Below are positions 1-11,421 of a stretch of DNA of 64,000 nt, one piece after another. How positions within the stretch are numbered: the stretch's first letter is position 1; each line of letters starts with the position of its first letter. This DNA is from Voacanga thouarsii (lineage: Eukaryota; Streptophyta; Magnoliopsida; Gentianales; Apocynaceae), in assembly GCA_026120185.1 (NCBI GenBank), contig JANUWF010001272.1, positions 1,798,001 through 1,862,000 on the forward strand, written 5' to 3'. Position numbers and translations under genes: made by a program. The notes under the pieces are model-generated. The model made no database searches, was not told the origin of the DNA, and saw only the letters and a program-made list of their open reading frames with translations.

Positions 1-174
1 ATAATTAATAATAAATAAAATTAATAATAAATGAATTATTTTAAATTCTAAATTAGTAAATAACAAATAGATTTTAATATAAATAATATTTAGGAATATA
101 GGTAAAAGTTTGAACTAAGGTCTACAAGGTCATCAATTAATTCTAATATTTTACTTATTATAAATGATTTATTA

Positions 175-175
175 C

Positions 176-202
<27 letters not shown>
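175..202. repeat. (AT)n microsatellite
   Basis: Uninterrupted AT dinucleotides inside the family C LTR. A comparable AT tract lies at 53021-53052 in another family C LTR, though not clearly at the same LTR position. Confidence 0.95.
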
Positions 203-206
<4 letters not shown>

Positions 207-916
207 TTTAACAAAAGATCTCATTTGTTTGATAAAGAAAATATTAATATTTTAATTAATAAACCAATCCAAATCTTCCTAGAGTTTCGAATTTTATAGA
301 GGAAAATATAGTAGCAATTCCATTTAAAGTAATAAAATTTTGTTAATAAAAATAACCTAGACTTAACAAGAAAATACTCTTTCACCATGATTTTCCTATT
401 GCTAGACAAGATTCATAACCACATTCTCCAACATCAAATAATAAACCAATCCATTCATGAACACATGCTTGACTTAACACATACTATCACAAGGCTAACT
501 CCCTTCTAAGCATAATCATCATTAATGGCTTCAATGGAAAATAGAAACATGAGAGCCTAATCACCTTTGGTGTCATGATCTCTAACATGCTTCAAACATC
601 CATAAAATTCATTAAGCACGAAGAACATATAATGATTAAAAAAGAAAACACATACAACTTAGCCATATACAACAATCATCATGTCTTAACTCCATCCCTT
701 AATCCACATGCATATACTCAACCTCCATTCATACTCTCTCTCCCTATCAACACCTAGGAGACACGATTTCAGAATTTAAAAAGAAAGGATTTAAGAATAG
801 ATACTTGATTGTCGATTGCTTTGATGAAGACAAAAGAAGGTCCACGCGCGATAGAGAGCCTTGAGTGATCCACCGGAAAAAAAACAGCCATGGTTGATGG
901 TTGATCAACCATTTCG

Positions 917-918
<2 letters not shown>

Positions 919-962
<44 letters not shown>
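919..962. repeat. (GA)n microsatellite in LTR C
   Basis: About 22 AG units. GA/CT tracts occur in the comparable region of the other family C LTRs (37757-37785, about 44142-44180, 53071-53099), so the repeat is a property of the family. Confidence 0.95.
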
Positions 963-963
<1 letters not shown>

Positions 964-2537
964 ATTAGGAGAGTATATTAAGAGTTGAATGGAAAAAGGA
1001 TGAACAAGAAGGTTGTTCTTGATTTACCTTGTTGATGTTCTTAAGACCTTCAAGGAAAAAGGCTAATTTCGATCCGTCTGAAAATTCTTGTTTGCGAGGT
1101 TTTGTGTTATAAATCCCAGAAATGAAGTTTAGGGATTAAATAGAAGTTATTTGGAGTATTTGAGAATGATTGGAAGTGTTTAGAGTAGGTTTAGGCTTGA
1201 AGAAGTTTAGTGTGTGTTCTTGGTGAAAATGGAGAGAGTTTGAGAAAATGCTGCACGAAATCTGGTAGAGGGCTGGCCGAATGGCCTAGGTTGAATGGGA
1301 GTTTTGGTTTTCAGCAAGAAGGAGAGAGGTTGATCATATTTTATTTGAAATTCAAATGGAGAAAGTTGTGGAGTTGGTTAAGGTAGGTGGTTAGCTATGG
1401 TGTTTGATCAAGGAAGGTTTCTTCACTCTCCAATGGTGCCGGCTGAACAAGGTGATTTCGACGGAATGAATGGAGCTTGTTAGGCTATAGAGCTGACTGA
1501 AATTTAGTCTATGAAGGCAGAGGAAATTCTGGTTAGTTAGCCTAATGCAAGAGTGGTTTAATGGAGAAAAAATGCTGGAATTTTTTTGAAGTTCAAAAAG
1601 AGTTTGAATGGAGTGATCTTAGGAGTGTTTTGAGGTGTGGTTATGGAGTCCAAGAGTTCAAGGTAAGTGTGGGATTAATGGTGTTCAGTCCATGGCTGAT
1701 CAAGGATCAATGTTGCAGAAGTTGAAGGGTGGTTTTCGGCCTAGGCTTGAAGGAACAAAGCTGGGAAATTCTGGTTTCAAGTTGTCCCATGATTCGAAGG
1801 TTAGTGCAGAATTTCTGCACACCTTCAACCCGATTTGCAGCTGATTCTTGATGGGGTTTGAAGGTCTTTCTAAGGTGGTTTTCCAGCCTTCTTCCTGGAG
1901 AAATACAGAGGAGTTTTGCTGGCTTGAAGATGGACTAAAACAGCTTCATTTCCTTGGTTGAAAGCTGCGAAAATGTCCAGAATTTTTTTCTGGTTTTCCA
2001 CAGTTTGTGCAGTCCGAAAATTGCACAGATTTTCCAGCCTTCAAGCCACATGAAATGACCATTTTCTTGGCAGAAAATGAAGAGGTTTACTGGCTGAATT
2101 TTTGAAGAGATGGTCTGCAAAAATTCTGGAAAATTTTCCTGATTTCCCTTCACTAAAACATGAACAACATGAAGGTGAATTTTTGAAGGTTCTTTCATGG
2201 TGTTTGATTTCTCTTGGAACCCCTTCCTATTTCCCCTCTTATTTTCGGCCAACTCCCCATCCTCCACAGCTGATTTTCGAAATTCAAGGTGAAGAAATAT
2301 CACAGAATTTTGGAGTTCAAAAAAAGAGATTTAATGAATTTAAATTATAAAGATGTTAGGACAAGCTAGAGGTAATAAAAAGGACTAGAATTCCTCTAGA
2401 ATTCTTTTTAGGACATGAGGACAAGATTATGACATTCTTTTCATGTCTCCCCTATGACAACATCCCTATTTTCATGGAATGCAAGAAAATAAAAATTCAA
2501 ACTTAGTTAAGATAATCATGACAAAAGCTTAAATAAT

Positions 2538-2593
2538 GGGATTTGAACTCATGACCTTAGAGATTAATTCACCAAGCTCTAACCACTAAACCA
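2538..2593 (-). other. tRNA-like A-box/B-box module in LTR C
   Basis: Read on the minus strand there is an A-box-like TGGTTTAGTGG (2593-2583) and, 32 nt later, a B-box-like GAGTTCAAATCCC (2550-2538). Box spacing is normal for a tRNA gene. The A box begins 254 nt inside the LTR, the same offset as in the other copies. No full cloverleaf is evident, so this is a tRNA or SINE relic, not a tRNA gene. Confidence 0.6.
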
Positions 2594-2847
2594 CACTAAC
2601 TCTTGTTCCTATTTTCTCAACCACTTATTCTTTTTATGAAATCCCCAAGCTAACCTCCTATTTTGACCTCAAGCAAAATTACCATTTTACTCCTCCTACT
2701 CAATAAGCATAAATAAGTATTTTAACCTATAATCCACAACTCTAAAGCACATAAAATCATTCAAAAATATATATATATTCATGCAAAATAATATGATATG
2801 CATCCCGACCCCCTTACTCTAGGGTTGGCTTTAGGTGGGGTTTCACA

Positions 2848-3319
2848 ACAAGACAACTCGCTTCACTTTAATTCAAATTTAAGAGAGAATCTTGAGAGGC
2901 CCTAGCCTTCTTGCTCATCTTGTTCAAGACCAAACTTAAGGGTTAGTCCTCTTTTTGTAAAAGTCTATAAATCTTTTGGATAATCCAATGTTGTTTTCTT
3001 TGAATGGGTCTTAGTTTCTTTGTTCTTCTAAGGTTTGTTTGAAATTCAATATTTAGGTGTCTATTTTCTCTATTCTATTTGTTCTTGTTTGCCTTTGTTG
3101 CTTCAAGGATATTGGGGTGAGATTATAGTAGAACTTTCTACTCATCTTGAGGGTCTTTGAGGCTTTGTTTTTCAAGGGTTTGAAAGAGTGTAGCTAGTTA
3201 TTTGGTTTTCTCCTTTTTGGTCACAAGAACCTCTGTTTTTGTTCCTTTAGGTTGAGCTAGAACATAGCCAACAAAAATCACCCACAACACCAAGAATAGC
3301 CACCAAGAATTCGTATTAA
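2848..3319 (+). repeat. 5' LTR of element B, truncated
   Basis: This matches 9617-10087 almost base for base, from the AAGACAA motif to CGTATYA. The first roughly 530 bp of the LTR are missing here because the family C LTR interrupts it at 2847/2848. Confidence 0.9.
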
Positions 3320-3326
3320 AGAGTTT

Positions 3327-3338
3327 GGTATCAGAGGA
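3327..3338 (+). other. Primer binding site, initiator tRNA-Met type
   Basis: TGGTATCAGAGG lies 7 nt after the LTR end. It matches the plant initiator Met-tRNA primer site (TGGTATCAGAGC) except for the last base. Confidence 0.85.
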
Positions 3339-4231
3339 AGGAAAAGCTTGATTCCCATCAAAGTTTGAAAGTAAGAAAATGAGCCCTATAAAGTGAAGAA
3401 AAAGAAAACAAAGAAAAAATCCTGAAACTCAAAAACCTGTTCCAAAAAGGTCATTAAATCTTTGTTATATCATGATTTTGCTGTTGGGAAATTGCTCTTT
3501 GATGTTGTTATAATCCTTGGGAACAAATTTATCTTGTGATTGTGTTGAAAATTGGCTTGAATATGGGTGAAAATTCTGGTTGTTCTTAAGTGACGAAATT
3601 GCAGTCAAAGTGTTAGATAAATGTTTCATGAGAATGTTTTTTGCTATAGTTGGGAATTTTGATTCTTGATTTTCATTCCTTGGGATTTTGTGACTTAGTA
3701 TATTACTCTATTATTGAATTCCATATTTATCGAACTTAATTTTTCTATTGCACCTTTGTGATCATCTTGTTCTTCATCATCATAGTTCTAGTTGTTCTTG
3801 TTTCTTTGTTCTTGATAATTCTTGTTTGTTTCTTGCCTAGGGGTGTTTCTTTTGTGTCTAGTGCTTGTTCTTGTATTGATTGAGTTCACTTTTTTTGAAA
3901 TTCTTGACTTAAAGCTTGTTTGCTTGAGGCGCCCAACAAATGTTTGTTGAAATTCCCCTAAGACCCCCTAATTGGAAAATTCTTTAATTTGTGTGATTCA
4001 CTAAGTTGGACTAAAACTTTAGCCATTGGGGAGAATTGAGATTGAACAAGAAGGCTTGAGTGTTGAGGAAAAGGCAAGAGGGTGAGCCTATTATTAAAAG
4101 AGCTTAAGAGAGTAAACACGAGGGTGGAGTGAACAACCTTGAGAGCCAACACGCAAGGAAGTGCAGTGAGGATTGATTTTTCTTTCTAATCTCTTGTTTT
4201 GCAGGTATAGACAAGTAAATACTCTACCACT
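3339..4231 (+). other. Untranslated leader of element B
   Basis: About 0.9 kb between primer site and gag. It is T-rich, with no ORF or clear structural motif. A possible 3' splice-like run ending TTTTGCAG lies just before the gag start (about 4196-4204); this may be chance. Confidence 0.6.
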
Positions 4232-5578
4232 ATGGCCTATGAACAAGAGATCTCTAGGCCTAACCTAAGTGGACCTAGTAGACCTCAAGAAGAACAAATT
4301 GATGCTAGGGGACTGTGTGATGATTTGCAAGCTATGATGAGGACAATGCAAAGCGAATTTCAAAACATGATAAGGGAGTTGATAAATCATCTTGGACAAT
4401 CTTCTACCATTATACAAAGAAGAGGCCAAGAGCACTTTGAAGTGCCAAGTCTAAGGATGAGGGATGGAGATGCCCATACTCCTCCGTTATATGCTCAACA
4501 AGGGGAAGAATAGGATGAACACTCTATTGGGGGTTTCCAACAAGCTCCTATAAGAGGAGGAAGACATGGCTTGAGAGAAGGACGAGGTAGAGGCTAAGGA
4601 AGGAATGGAGGGATCAATATAAGAGAGCTAGAAAAAGAATTTGAGGGAGTTGATGGGTGGAATGAGGGGGAACAAGTTGAGGCCTTTAGGGAACAACATA
4701 GAGGATGGGGCCATAGGGTAGGAATGAGAGAAGGAAATGATGTGGAGAAGGAGTTGAGCTATATTAAATTGAAAGTGCCCACATTCTGTGGCAAGAGTGA
4801 CCTCGAAGCTTATTTTGAGTGGGAAAACATGATGGAGATATTCCTAGAGAACCATACATATAGTAAGAGGTCAAAAGTGAGATTGGCTATTTTGGAATTC
4901 TCGAAGTATGCTTTGCTATGGTGGGAGCAAGTTAGTGCTCAAAGGAGGCAAATGGGAGTGGGAACCGTGGCTAGTTGGAACTTGTTGAAGGATATGATGA
5001 GGGCAAGGTTTATACCACACCATTACTACAATAATCTCTACCAAAGGCTCCAAGCACTCAAGCAAGGGAACAAGAGTATGAAAGATTATCATAAGTAAAT
5101 GAAAGTAATGTTGATGAGAGCTCGAATCCATGAGGATCTAAGAGCAACAAAAGCAAGGTTTTTGGGATAATTAAATAAGAAGATTACCAATTTGGTAGAA
5201 TTGCACTCCTATGATCGATTGGAGGATATGGTACATGCCACCATGAAGATTGAAAGGCAATTGAAGAGGAGGATATTTACTAGACCCCCACTTCCAAACC
5301 CCAACTCTACTAGCAAGTTGTCAATTAAGAAGGATGAAGCCCCTAAGCCATTCCAAAGAGATTTCAACAAACTAAGGAAAGCTTGGAAACCTAGAGAGGA
5401 ATGAAAACCTAAGGAGGATTGGAAACCTATGGAAGAATGGAACTAGGATAAAGGGAAAGCAATGGAAAGGCCATAAAAGAATAGAGATATCAAGTATTTT
5501 AAATGCCTTGGATATGGATACACTTTCCATGAGTGTCCAAGCAAGAGAACGATGTATACCAATCCCTATGGTGAGGTT
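4232..5578 (+). pseudogene. gag: gag of element B (nucleocapsid precursor, broken)
   Basis: Gag would package the element RNA into virus-like particles. The ATG at 4232 opens a frame that continues through the whole polyprotein. A conserved Ty3 gag core lies at about 4750-5098 (LKVPTFCGKSDLEAYFEW, then LLWWEQ and a RFIPHHY stretch). It is followed by a basic, Trp-containing repeat (about 5380-5440) and a zinc knuckle near 5490-5545. The knuckle is degenerate: its first Cys and its His are both Tyr. In-frame stops lie at 4511, 4595, 5096, 5168, 5402 and several places after 5440. At 5402 the context EE*KPKEDWKP shows that the lost residue was Trp. No frameshift is needed. It cannot be expressed as one protein. 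Confidence 0.85.
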
Positions 5579-5680
5579 TCTACCGATGAAGAAGAAGAGG
5601 AAGAAAGGTACCAAGGAAACTAAGAGGGAAATGGAGATGAGGAGAGTGATGAAGGGGAAATTGTTGGTCAAGAATACTCC

Positions 5681-6031
5681 TTGGTAGGAGTCACAAGAAG
5701 GTTATTGAGTTCACAAGCCATTGAGGATCAAGACCACCAACAAAGAGGGAACATTTTCTACACTAGGTGTTTAATTAACAAGACCCCTTGTAGCGTCATT
5801 ATGGATAGTGAGAGTTGCACTAACATGATTAGTGCAAACTTAGTTGAGGAATTGGACATGAAATGGATTAAACACCCCAAGCCCTACAAATTGCACTGGT
5901 TGAACGAAAGTGGAGAATTGAGAGTGAATAAAAAAGTTTTAGTATCTTATGAGATGGGGAAGTACAAGGATGATGTGCTATGTGATGTGGTACCTATGCA
6001 AGTGGGTCATTTACTACTAGGGAGGCCTTGA
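5681..6031 (+). pseudogene. Aspartic protease of element B (broken)
   Basis: The protease would cleave the Gag-Pol polyprotein. The motif region IMDSESCTNMIS (about 5798-5833) corresponds to the retrotransposon protease active site; the catalytic D-S-G is D-S-E here (5804-5812), so the Gly after the catalytic Asp is lost. Downstream GHLLLGRP fits the C-terminal flap and psi-loop region. The frame stops at 6029 where the context RP*QYDR implies an original Trp. It lies in the same frame as gag, 100 nt beyond an acidic linker. Catalytically dead by inspection. Confidence 0.8.
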
Positions 6032-6061
6032 CAATATGATAGGTATGTAAAACATGATGGG

Positions 6062-7801
6062 ATGAAGAATACTTATTCCCTACTCAATGAGGGAATTACG
6101 TTTACCTTCACCCCCATAGCCCTTAGTGAGGTGAGCAAAGACCAAAGAAACATGAAAGAAAAAGAAAAGAAGAAGGGAGCATACGAAGTTAAGCAAAAGC
6201 AAGAAATTAAGAGGAAAGATAAGGAGAGGCAAGAAAAAGAGTTGAGAGAGAGGATGAACAAACAAGTGTCATTGACAATCAAGGATAGAAGTGAGCAAGG
6301 ACAAGAGAGGGGAGGTAAAAAAAGCGTGAATTTCTTTGCAAAAGAGAGTGAGGTCATAGAGGCTATAGAAGATAAGGAACTGGTTATTCTTCTTTTATGC
6401 AACGGTTCTTATATTTCTACTAATGAATCCACATTGTCTTTGCCTCATGAAATTGCAGCTATTCTTCAAGAATTTAAAGACGTTTTCCTAAATGAGGTGC
6501 CAGAAGGACTACCACCATTGAGAGAAATTGAGCATCAAATCAACTTTGTGCCCGGAGTCGTCATCCCCAATCGACCAGCATATAGAAGCAATCCAGAGAA
6601 ATCCAAGGAATTGCAAAAGCAAGTGGTGGCATTGCTTGAGAAGGGATATATGAGAGAGAGTCTAAGCCTATATGTGGTTCCGGTTCTCTTAGTGCCCAAA
6701 AAGGATGGGACATGGCGTATGTGTGTGGATTGTCGCGCTATCAACAATATAACGGTAAAATACCACTATCCCATTCCTAGGCTAGATGACTTGCTTGATG
6801 AGCTATTTGGTGCATGCATTTTCTCAAAAATTGATTTGAAATCCGGTTATCACCAAATTAGAATAAGAGAAGGGGATGAATGGAAAATAGCTTTTAGAAC
6901 TAAACAAGGGTTGTATGAATGGCTTGTCATTCCCTTTGGATTCTCCAATGCTCCTAGTACTTTTATGCTACTAATGCACTATGTTGTGAAGGAATTCATT
7001 GGAAAATTTGTTGTTGTGTACTTTGATGATATATTAATTTATATCAAATCATATGTGGATCATTTAAATCATGTTCGAAGTGTGCTTGTTGCCATTCGAA
7101 GGGAGAGATTGTATGCTAATCTTAAGAAATGCTCATTTTATTTGGAGAGGATTACGTTCCTTTGGTATGTTATAAGTGCCAAAGGGATTGAGGTTGATGA
7201 GGGAAAAGTGAAAGTCATCCAAGATTGGCCAACCCCTACCACCATTACCCAAATCTGTAGTTTCCATGGGCTAGCTAGCATCTATAGGAGTTTTATCCAA
7301 AATTTTAGCACTATAGCAGCCTCTCTAACCAAAGTGGTAAAGAAAAAGGTGGGATTTAAGTGGGAGGAAGCCCAGCAACAAGCCTTTCAAACCCTCAAAG
7401 ACAAATTGAGCCAAGCTCCAATTCTTATTCTTCCCAATTTTGAGAAGGCTTTTGAGATAGAGTGTGATACGAGTGGGGTAGGAATAGGTGCGGTCTCGAC
7501 ATAAGATAGAAAACCCATTGCATACCTTAGTGAGAAGTTGTCTGGAGCGGCCCTCAATTACTCTACCTATGACAAAGAGCTTTTTGCCTTAGTGAGGACC
7601 TTAGAGTATTGGCAACACTACCTTTTGCCAAGAGAGTTTGTCATTCATACCGATCATGAGACCCTTAAACACCTTAAGAGCCAATAAAATTTGAACAAAA
7701 GGTATGCAAGGTGGATGGAGTTTATCGGGATATTTCTATATGTCATTCAATACAAGAAAGGTAATGAAAATGTGGTAGCAGATGCACTATCTCGAAAGTA
7801 T
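6062..7801 (+). pseudogene. Reverse transcriptase-RNase H of element B
   Basis: This would copy the RNA into cDNA and degrade the template. The N-terminal 100 residues are a Lys/Glu-rich, probably coiled-coil spacer (about 6140-6320) between protease and RT. RT motifs follow in order: WRMCVDCRAINN (about 6712), FSKIDLKSGYHQIRI (about 6821), the PFGFSNAP motif and the catalytic YFDD at 7019-7030. RNase H begins near 7450 (ECDTSGVGIGAV) and ends at [10 protein letters not shown] (about 7770-7799). Stops at 7502 and 7685 both fall where Gln is expected. The RT core itself is open over 480 codons, the best preserved part of B. Confidence 0.9.
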
Positions 7802-9196
7802 GCACTCCTTAACTTTTTGGATGCTAAACTTCTTGGTTTTAAATTTGTGAAAGATTTGTATGTTGATAATGAGGAGTTTGGGGATATTTTCCATGCTTGT
7901 GAGAAAGGTGCATTTGCTAAATATTATAGGCATGATGGTTTCTTGTTTAGGGAGGCAAGGCTTTGTGTGCCAAAGGGTTCCATTAGGTTGTTGCTAGTTC
8001 GGAAAGCCCATAGTGGGGGACTAATGGGGTTTTTTGGAGTTGCAAAAACCTTAGGCATCCTTAAGGAACATTTCTTTTGGCTAAAAATAAGAAAGGATGT
8101 GGAGAGACATTGTTCTCAATGCATTACTTGTAGGCAAGCTAAGTCTAGAGCCCTTCCACATGGTATTTATACTCCTTTGCCCACACCTAATGTGCCTTGG
8201 GTTAATATTTCAATTGACTTCATCTTAGGATTGCCTAGGTCTAAGGAGGGTAAAGATTCTATATTTGTGATTGTTGACAGTTTTTCTAAAATGGCTCATT
8301 TTGTGGCTTGTTCCAAAACTAATTATGCGTCCTATATTGCAGATTTATTCTTTAAAGAAGTGGTGAGAATGCATGGGATTCCAAGGACTATTGTCTCGGA
8401 TATGGATACTAAATTCCTTAGCCACTTTTAGAGAATTTTATAGAACAAACTTGAAACTAATCTCTTATTTTCCACAGCTTGTCATCCCCAAACGGATGGA
8501 CAAATGGAGGTGGTCAATTGAACACTCACCTAACTTTTGCAGGCCATAATCAAGAAGAACTTGAAAAATTGGGATGAGTGCTTGCCTCACATTGAGTTTG
8601 CTTACAATAGGACTATTCACTCTACCACTTCGTATTCTCCTTTTGAAATTGTATATGGTTTTAATCCTCTAACTCCTTTAGAATTGGTTCATTTGCCTAT
8701 AGGTGAATAGTTGAACCTCGATGGAGCTAAGAAGGCGGAGATGGTGAAGGCACTCCATGCGAAGGTGAAAGCAACCATCACAAAACGAAAAGAAGAAATC
8801 GCCCAAAAACGCAATCAAGGAAGAAAAAAGGTGTCCTTTGAGTCGGGCGATTGGGTATGGGTGCACCTTCGTAAGGAGAGATTCCCCACGCAACGACGAA
8901 GCAAACTAGATCCAAGGAGGGATGGACCATTTCAAGTTCTTGCCAAAGTTGGAGATAATGCTTACAAGATAGATCTACCTGGTGAGTATTATGTTAGTGC
9001 CACCTTTAATGTTACTGACCTCACTTCCTTTGATGTAGATGATGGCAATGATTCGAAGACGAATCCTTTTCAAGGAGGGGGAGATGATGAGACTCCACTT
9101 CATCATGGAGGACAAGGACCAATGACAAGAGCCAGGACCAAGAAGCTTCAAGATAATTTTCAATTGATCATCAAACCATGCTTGAGGATGAAGTAG
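7802..9196 (+). pseudogene. Integrase of element B (broken)
   Basis: Integrase would insert the cDNA into the genome. The N-terminal zinc domain is visible near 8005-8140 (H...CSQCITC), with one expected His replaced by Phe. The catalytic triad is readable: Asp at 8216 (SIDF), Asp at 8399 (SDMDTKF) and Glu at 8594 (HIEFAYNR). Stops at 8429, 8441, 8516, 8528 and 8708 interrupt the core; contexts indicate Trp, Trp, Arg, Gln and Gln. The C-terminal domain (8711-9050) has the DPRRDGPFQVL element. The last 37 codons run past the polypurine tract into the 3' LTR and end with GPMTRARTKK. I see no chromodomain. Confidence 0.85.
9072..9084 (+). other. Polypurine tract of element B
   Basis: AAGGAGGGGGAGA directly precedes the LTR start TGATGA. 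It is the expected primer for plus-strand DNA synthesis and lies inside the integrase reading frame. Confidence 0.75.
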
Positions 9197-10087
9197 GATT
9201 GGAAGGTTGAGGAAGATAGCCAAGAGTTCGTGTTGATGACCATCCGCGAAGGACCCCAACAACAACTCAAACTGGCAGCAAAAGTGGACGAAACTTGACA
9301 AGGGAGGCTTTCCAGAGGACAGCCGACGCCGGCTTCATGCAGCCAAATCGGTGCCAGCTCCATTCTGTCCAATAACACTTCAAATACAACCTGAACTGAC
9401 TGAAGACAGATCCAAACCGGCACTGGCTGTGAAGTCCAAACCGGCGCTGGCTTCCCCTTGGGCAACCGACGATTGCTCCACATTTTAATGCTTTTCTCCG
9501 GTTTTTCTTCACTTCTAGTTACTTGTAAAGGCTTATTATGACCCAAAACTGTAATTAAACCTCAGAGATTACTTAGCTAGGGTTAAGATAGTATAAATAG
9601 CACCTTTAGTGATTTGATAAGACAATTCACTTCACTTTAATTCAAATTTGAGAGAGAATCTTGAGTGGCCCTAGCCTCCTTGTTCATCTTATTCAAGACC
9701 AAGCTTAAGGGTTAGTTCTCCTTTTGTAAGAGCCTATAAATCTTTTGGATAATCCAATGTTGTTTTCTTTGAATGGGTCTTAGTTGCTTTGTTCTTCTAA
9801 GGTTTTTTTGAAATTCAATTTTTGGGTGCCTATTTTCTCTATTCTATTTGTTCTTGTTTGCCTTTGTTACGTCAAAGATATTAGGGTGAGATTATAGTAG
9901 AACTTTCTACTCATCTTGAGGGTCTTTGAGGCTTTGTTCTTCAAGGGTTTGAAAGAGTGTAGCTAGTTATTTGGTTTTCTCCTTTTTCGTCACAAGAACC
10001 TCTGTTTTTGTTCCTTTGAGTTGAGCTGGAACATAGCCAACAAAAATCACCCACAACACCAGGAAAAGCCACCAAGAATTCGTATCA
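9085..10087 (+). repeat. 3' LTR of element B
   Basis: About 1.0 kb, starting TGATGAGACT and ending CGTATCA, so the TGAT...ATCA ends are inverted. The downstream half equals 2848-3319. The first part (about 9310-9460) has several near-repeats of a GC-rich CCGGC/GCCGG motif, unlike the AT-rich rest. Confidence 0.8.
9592..9599 (+). promoter_or_regulatory. TATA box of LTR B
   Basis: TATAAATA in the right context for the U3 promoter of the LTR, about 500 nt after the LTR start. The corresponding part of the 5' LTR is missing, so the element lost its own promoter. Confidence 0.6.
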
Positions 10088-11274
10088 GAATTATAGAGTA
10101 AAACAGGACACGCATGTCCTATTTTTTCAAAACAAAATGATAAAATGCATGGCACAATTTAAGTTAATCGAATTAATTTGGTTTATGTCCATAACCAGGC
10201 CAACATGCCAATATTATGCTTAAAACACATTAACTAAAATAAATAAATAAATAAATAAATAAATAAATATGCATCAAATATTAAATTCTAAAATCATTAT
10301 TTTAGAAATTTAATTAATTAATCTGAAAATCAAATTTTGGGAAAATCTTGGGGTCCCTTTTGGAATAAAATATTTTAGTGGGTTCTTGAAGAAATAACTA
10401 GAATATCGGGGTCAAACACGTGAAGATTGAAACTATAAAAAAAATATTTTTTAATTAATTCAATAATTGAAACAATTTTCAATCATGAAGCTAGAGGCTT
10501 CACGTAGCCTTGTGCCAATTTTTTTTTTTAAAAAATAAATAAAATTAGACACAATTCCAATCGGTGAAGACAATCTCCATATTAAAAAGAAAAAAAAATC
10601 AACTTTTAATGAAGAGAACTACCACATCTATGACTGGCACCTCAATTCCTTTTATAGAATTTAATTGAGGCACAAGCCACCCAAAGATGTTTTTCATCCT
10701 CCCAAGGATGCAACCAAAACCAATTGGTTAACCTTTGCAATGGCATATGTAATACGAAATTCCTTGTTTTTTTTCAAGGTATAACAATGGCAAAAGACTC
10801 CCAAGGATGTTTATTAGCCTCCTAAGAATGCAAGCTAAATAACAAACCATTGCAGAAACAATTTAATTTTTTTTCTCTTTGGCTAAAACTATTTCAGGAA
10901 ATTTTTTTTTCCTTCTTTCAATTTTTTTCTTTTCGGCTTCAGTTTCCTTATATAATTTAAGGTAATAAAACTTCATTTTTTTTTCTTTTCTACATAAACA
11001 ATTTCTGTGCATTAAAGGAAACAATTTCTATAATTTACTGGAACCAATTTTAGTAATTAATATATGTATGTACATATATATATGTATATATATATATATA
11101 TATATACATAACCCACTAAAATAAAATTTTATATGAACCAATGTTCATCGACTAGAATATAATCTTGAAACTATTTCAAAATTTTAAATATTTGTGAAAC
11201 AATTTCATAATGTCAAATTTATTTTGAAACAATTTCAAAATAATAATAAAATCCATAAAACAAATATGAGATGA
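10088..11274 (-). mobile_element. Leader region of copia element F (fragment)
   Basis: On the minus strand this follows the primer site of F (11275-11285) and runs leftwards until it meets element B. No coding frame is seen; gag and pol of F must lie left of B or be lost. It has (AAAT)n at 10235-10268 and (AT)n near 11072-11106. A pair of diverged repeats around AAGATGTTTTTCATCCTCC lies at about 10680-10745 and 10790-10855. The motif GAAACAATTTC recurs between 10854 and 11301. Confidence 0.7.
10235..10268. repeat. (AAAT)n microsatellite
   Basis: Tetranucleotide run inside the leader of copia element F. Confidence 0.95.
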
Positions 11275-11285
11275 CTCTCATACCA
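11275..11285 (-). other. Primer binding site of copia element F
   Basis: The minus strand reads TGGTATGAGAG, one base from the initiator Met-tRNA site TGGTATCAGAG. It abuts the LTR start TGTTGAAAC at 11287, leaving one base between. Confidence 0.75.
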
Positions 11286-11286
11286 T

Positions 11287-11355
11287 TGTTGAAACAATTT
11301 CTGTGCGTATTCTTTTCATTGAATTTCGATGGCCAAACTCTTCATCTAGAGAATA

Positions 11356-11421
<66 letters not shown>

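Larger units (their letters stand above)
1..2847 (-). repeat. LTR of Ty3/gypsy family C (right part, left end outside window)
   Basis: The terminus GGTTTCACA at 2839-2847 matches the ends of the other family C LTRs at 38917 and 46139. The body shares with them a (GA)n tract, a tRNA-like module and the gypsy-type tail. Family C LTRs are about 4.4 kb, so this one starts left of the window. It abuts the interior of element B's 5' LTR, so it inserted into B; ACAAG at 2848-2852 would be the target duplication. It is diverged from the other copies and holds no credible gene. Whether it is a solo LTR or one end of a full element cannot be seen. Confidence 0.85.
2848..10087 (+). mobile_element. Ty3/gypsy element B, near full length, degraded
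   Basis: Order on the plus strand: truncated 5' LTR, primer site, about 0.9 kb leader, gag, protease, RT, RNase H, integrase, polypurine tract, complete 3' LTR. All coding domains lie in one reading frame from 4232 to 9196, broken only by nonsense codons. RT precedes integrase, as in Ty3/gypsy. The element sits in the leader of copia element F. Its left flank lies beyond the window because a family C LTR interrupts its 5' LTR, so its target duplication (right copy probably GAATT, 10088-10092) cannot be checked. Lineage is not assigned. Confidence 0.9.

Noticed and set aside
1935..2303. A 122-codon minus-strand frame in the first LTR
   Set aside because: Family C LTRs elsewhere do not keep this frame and the composition is that of non-coding DNA.
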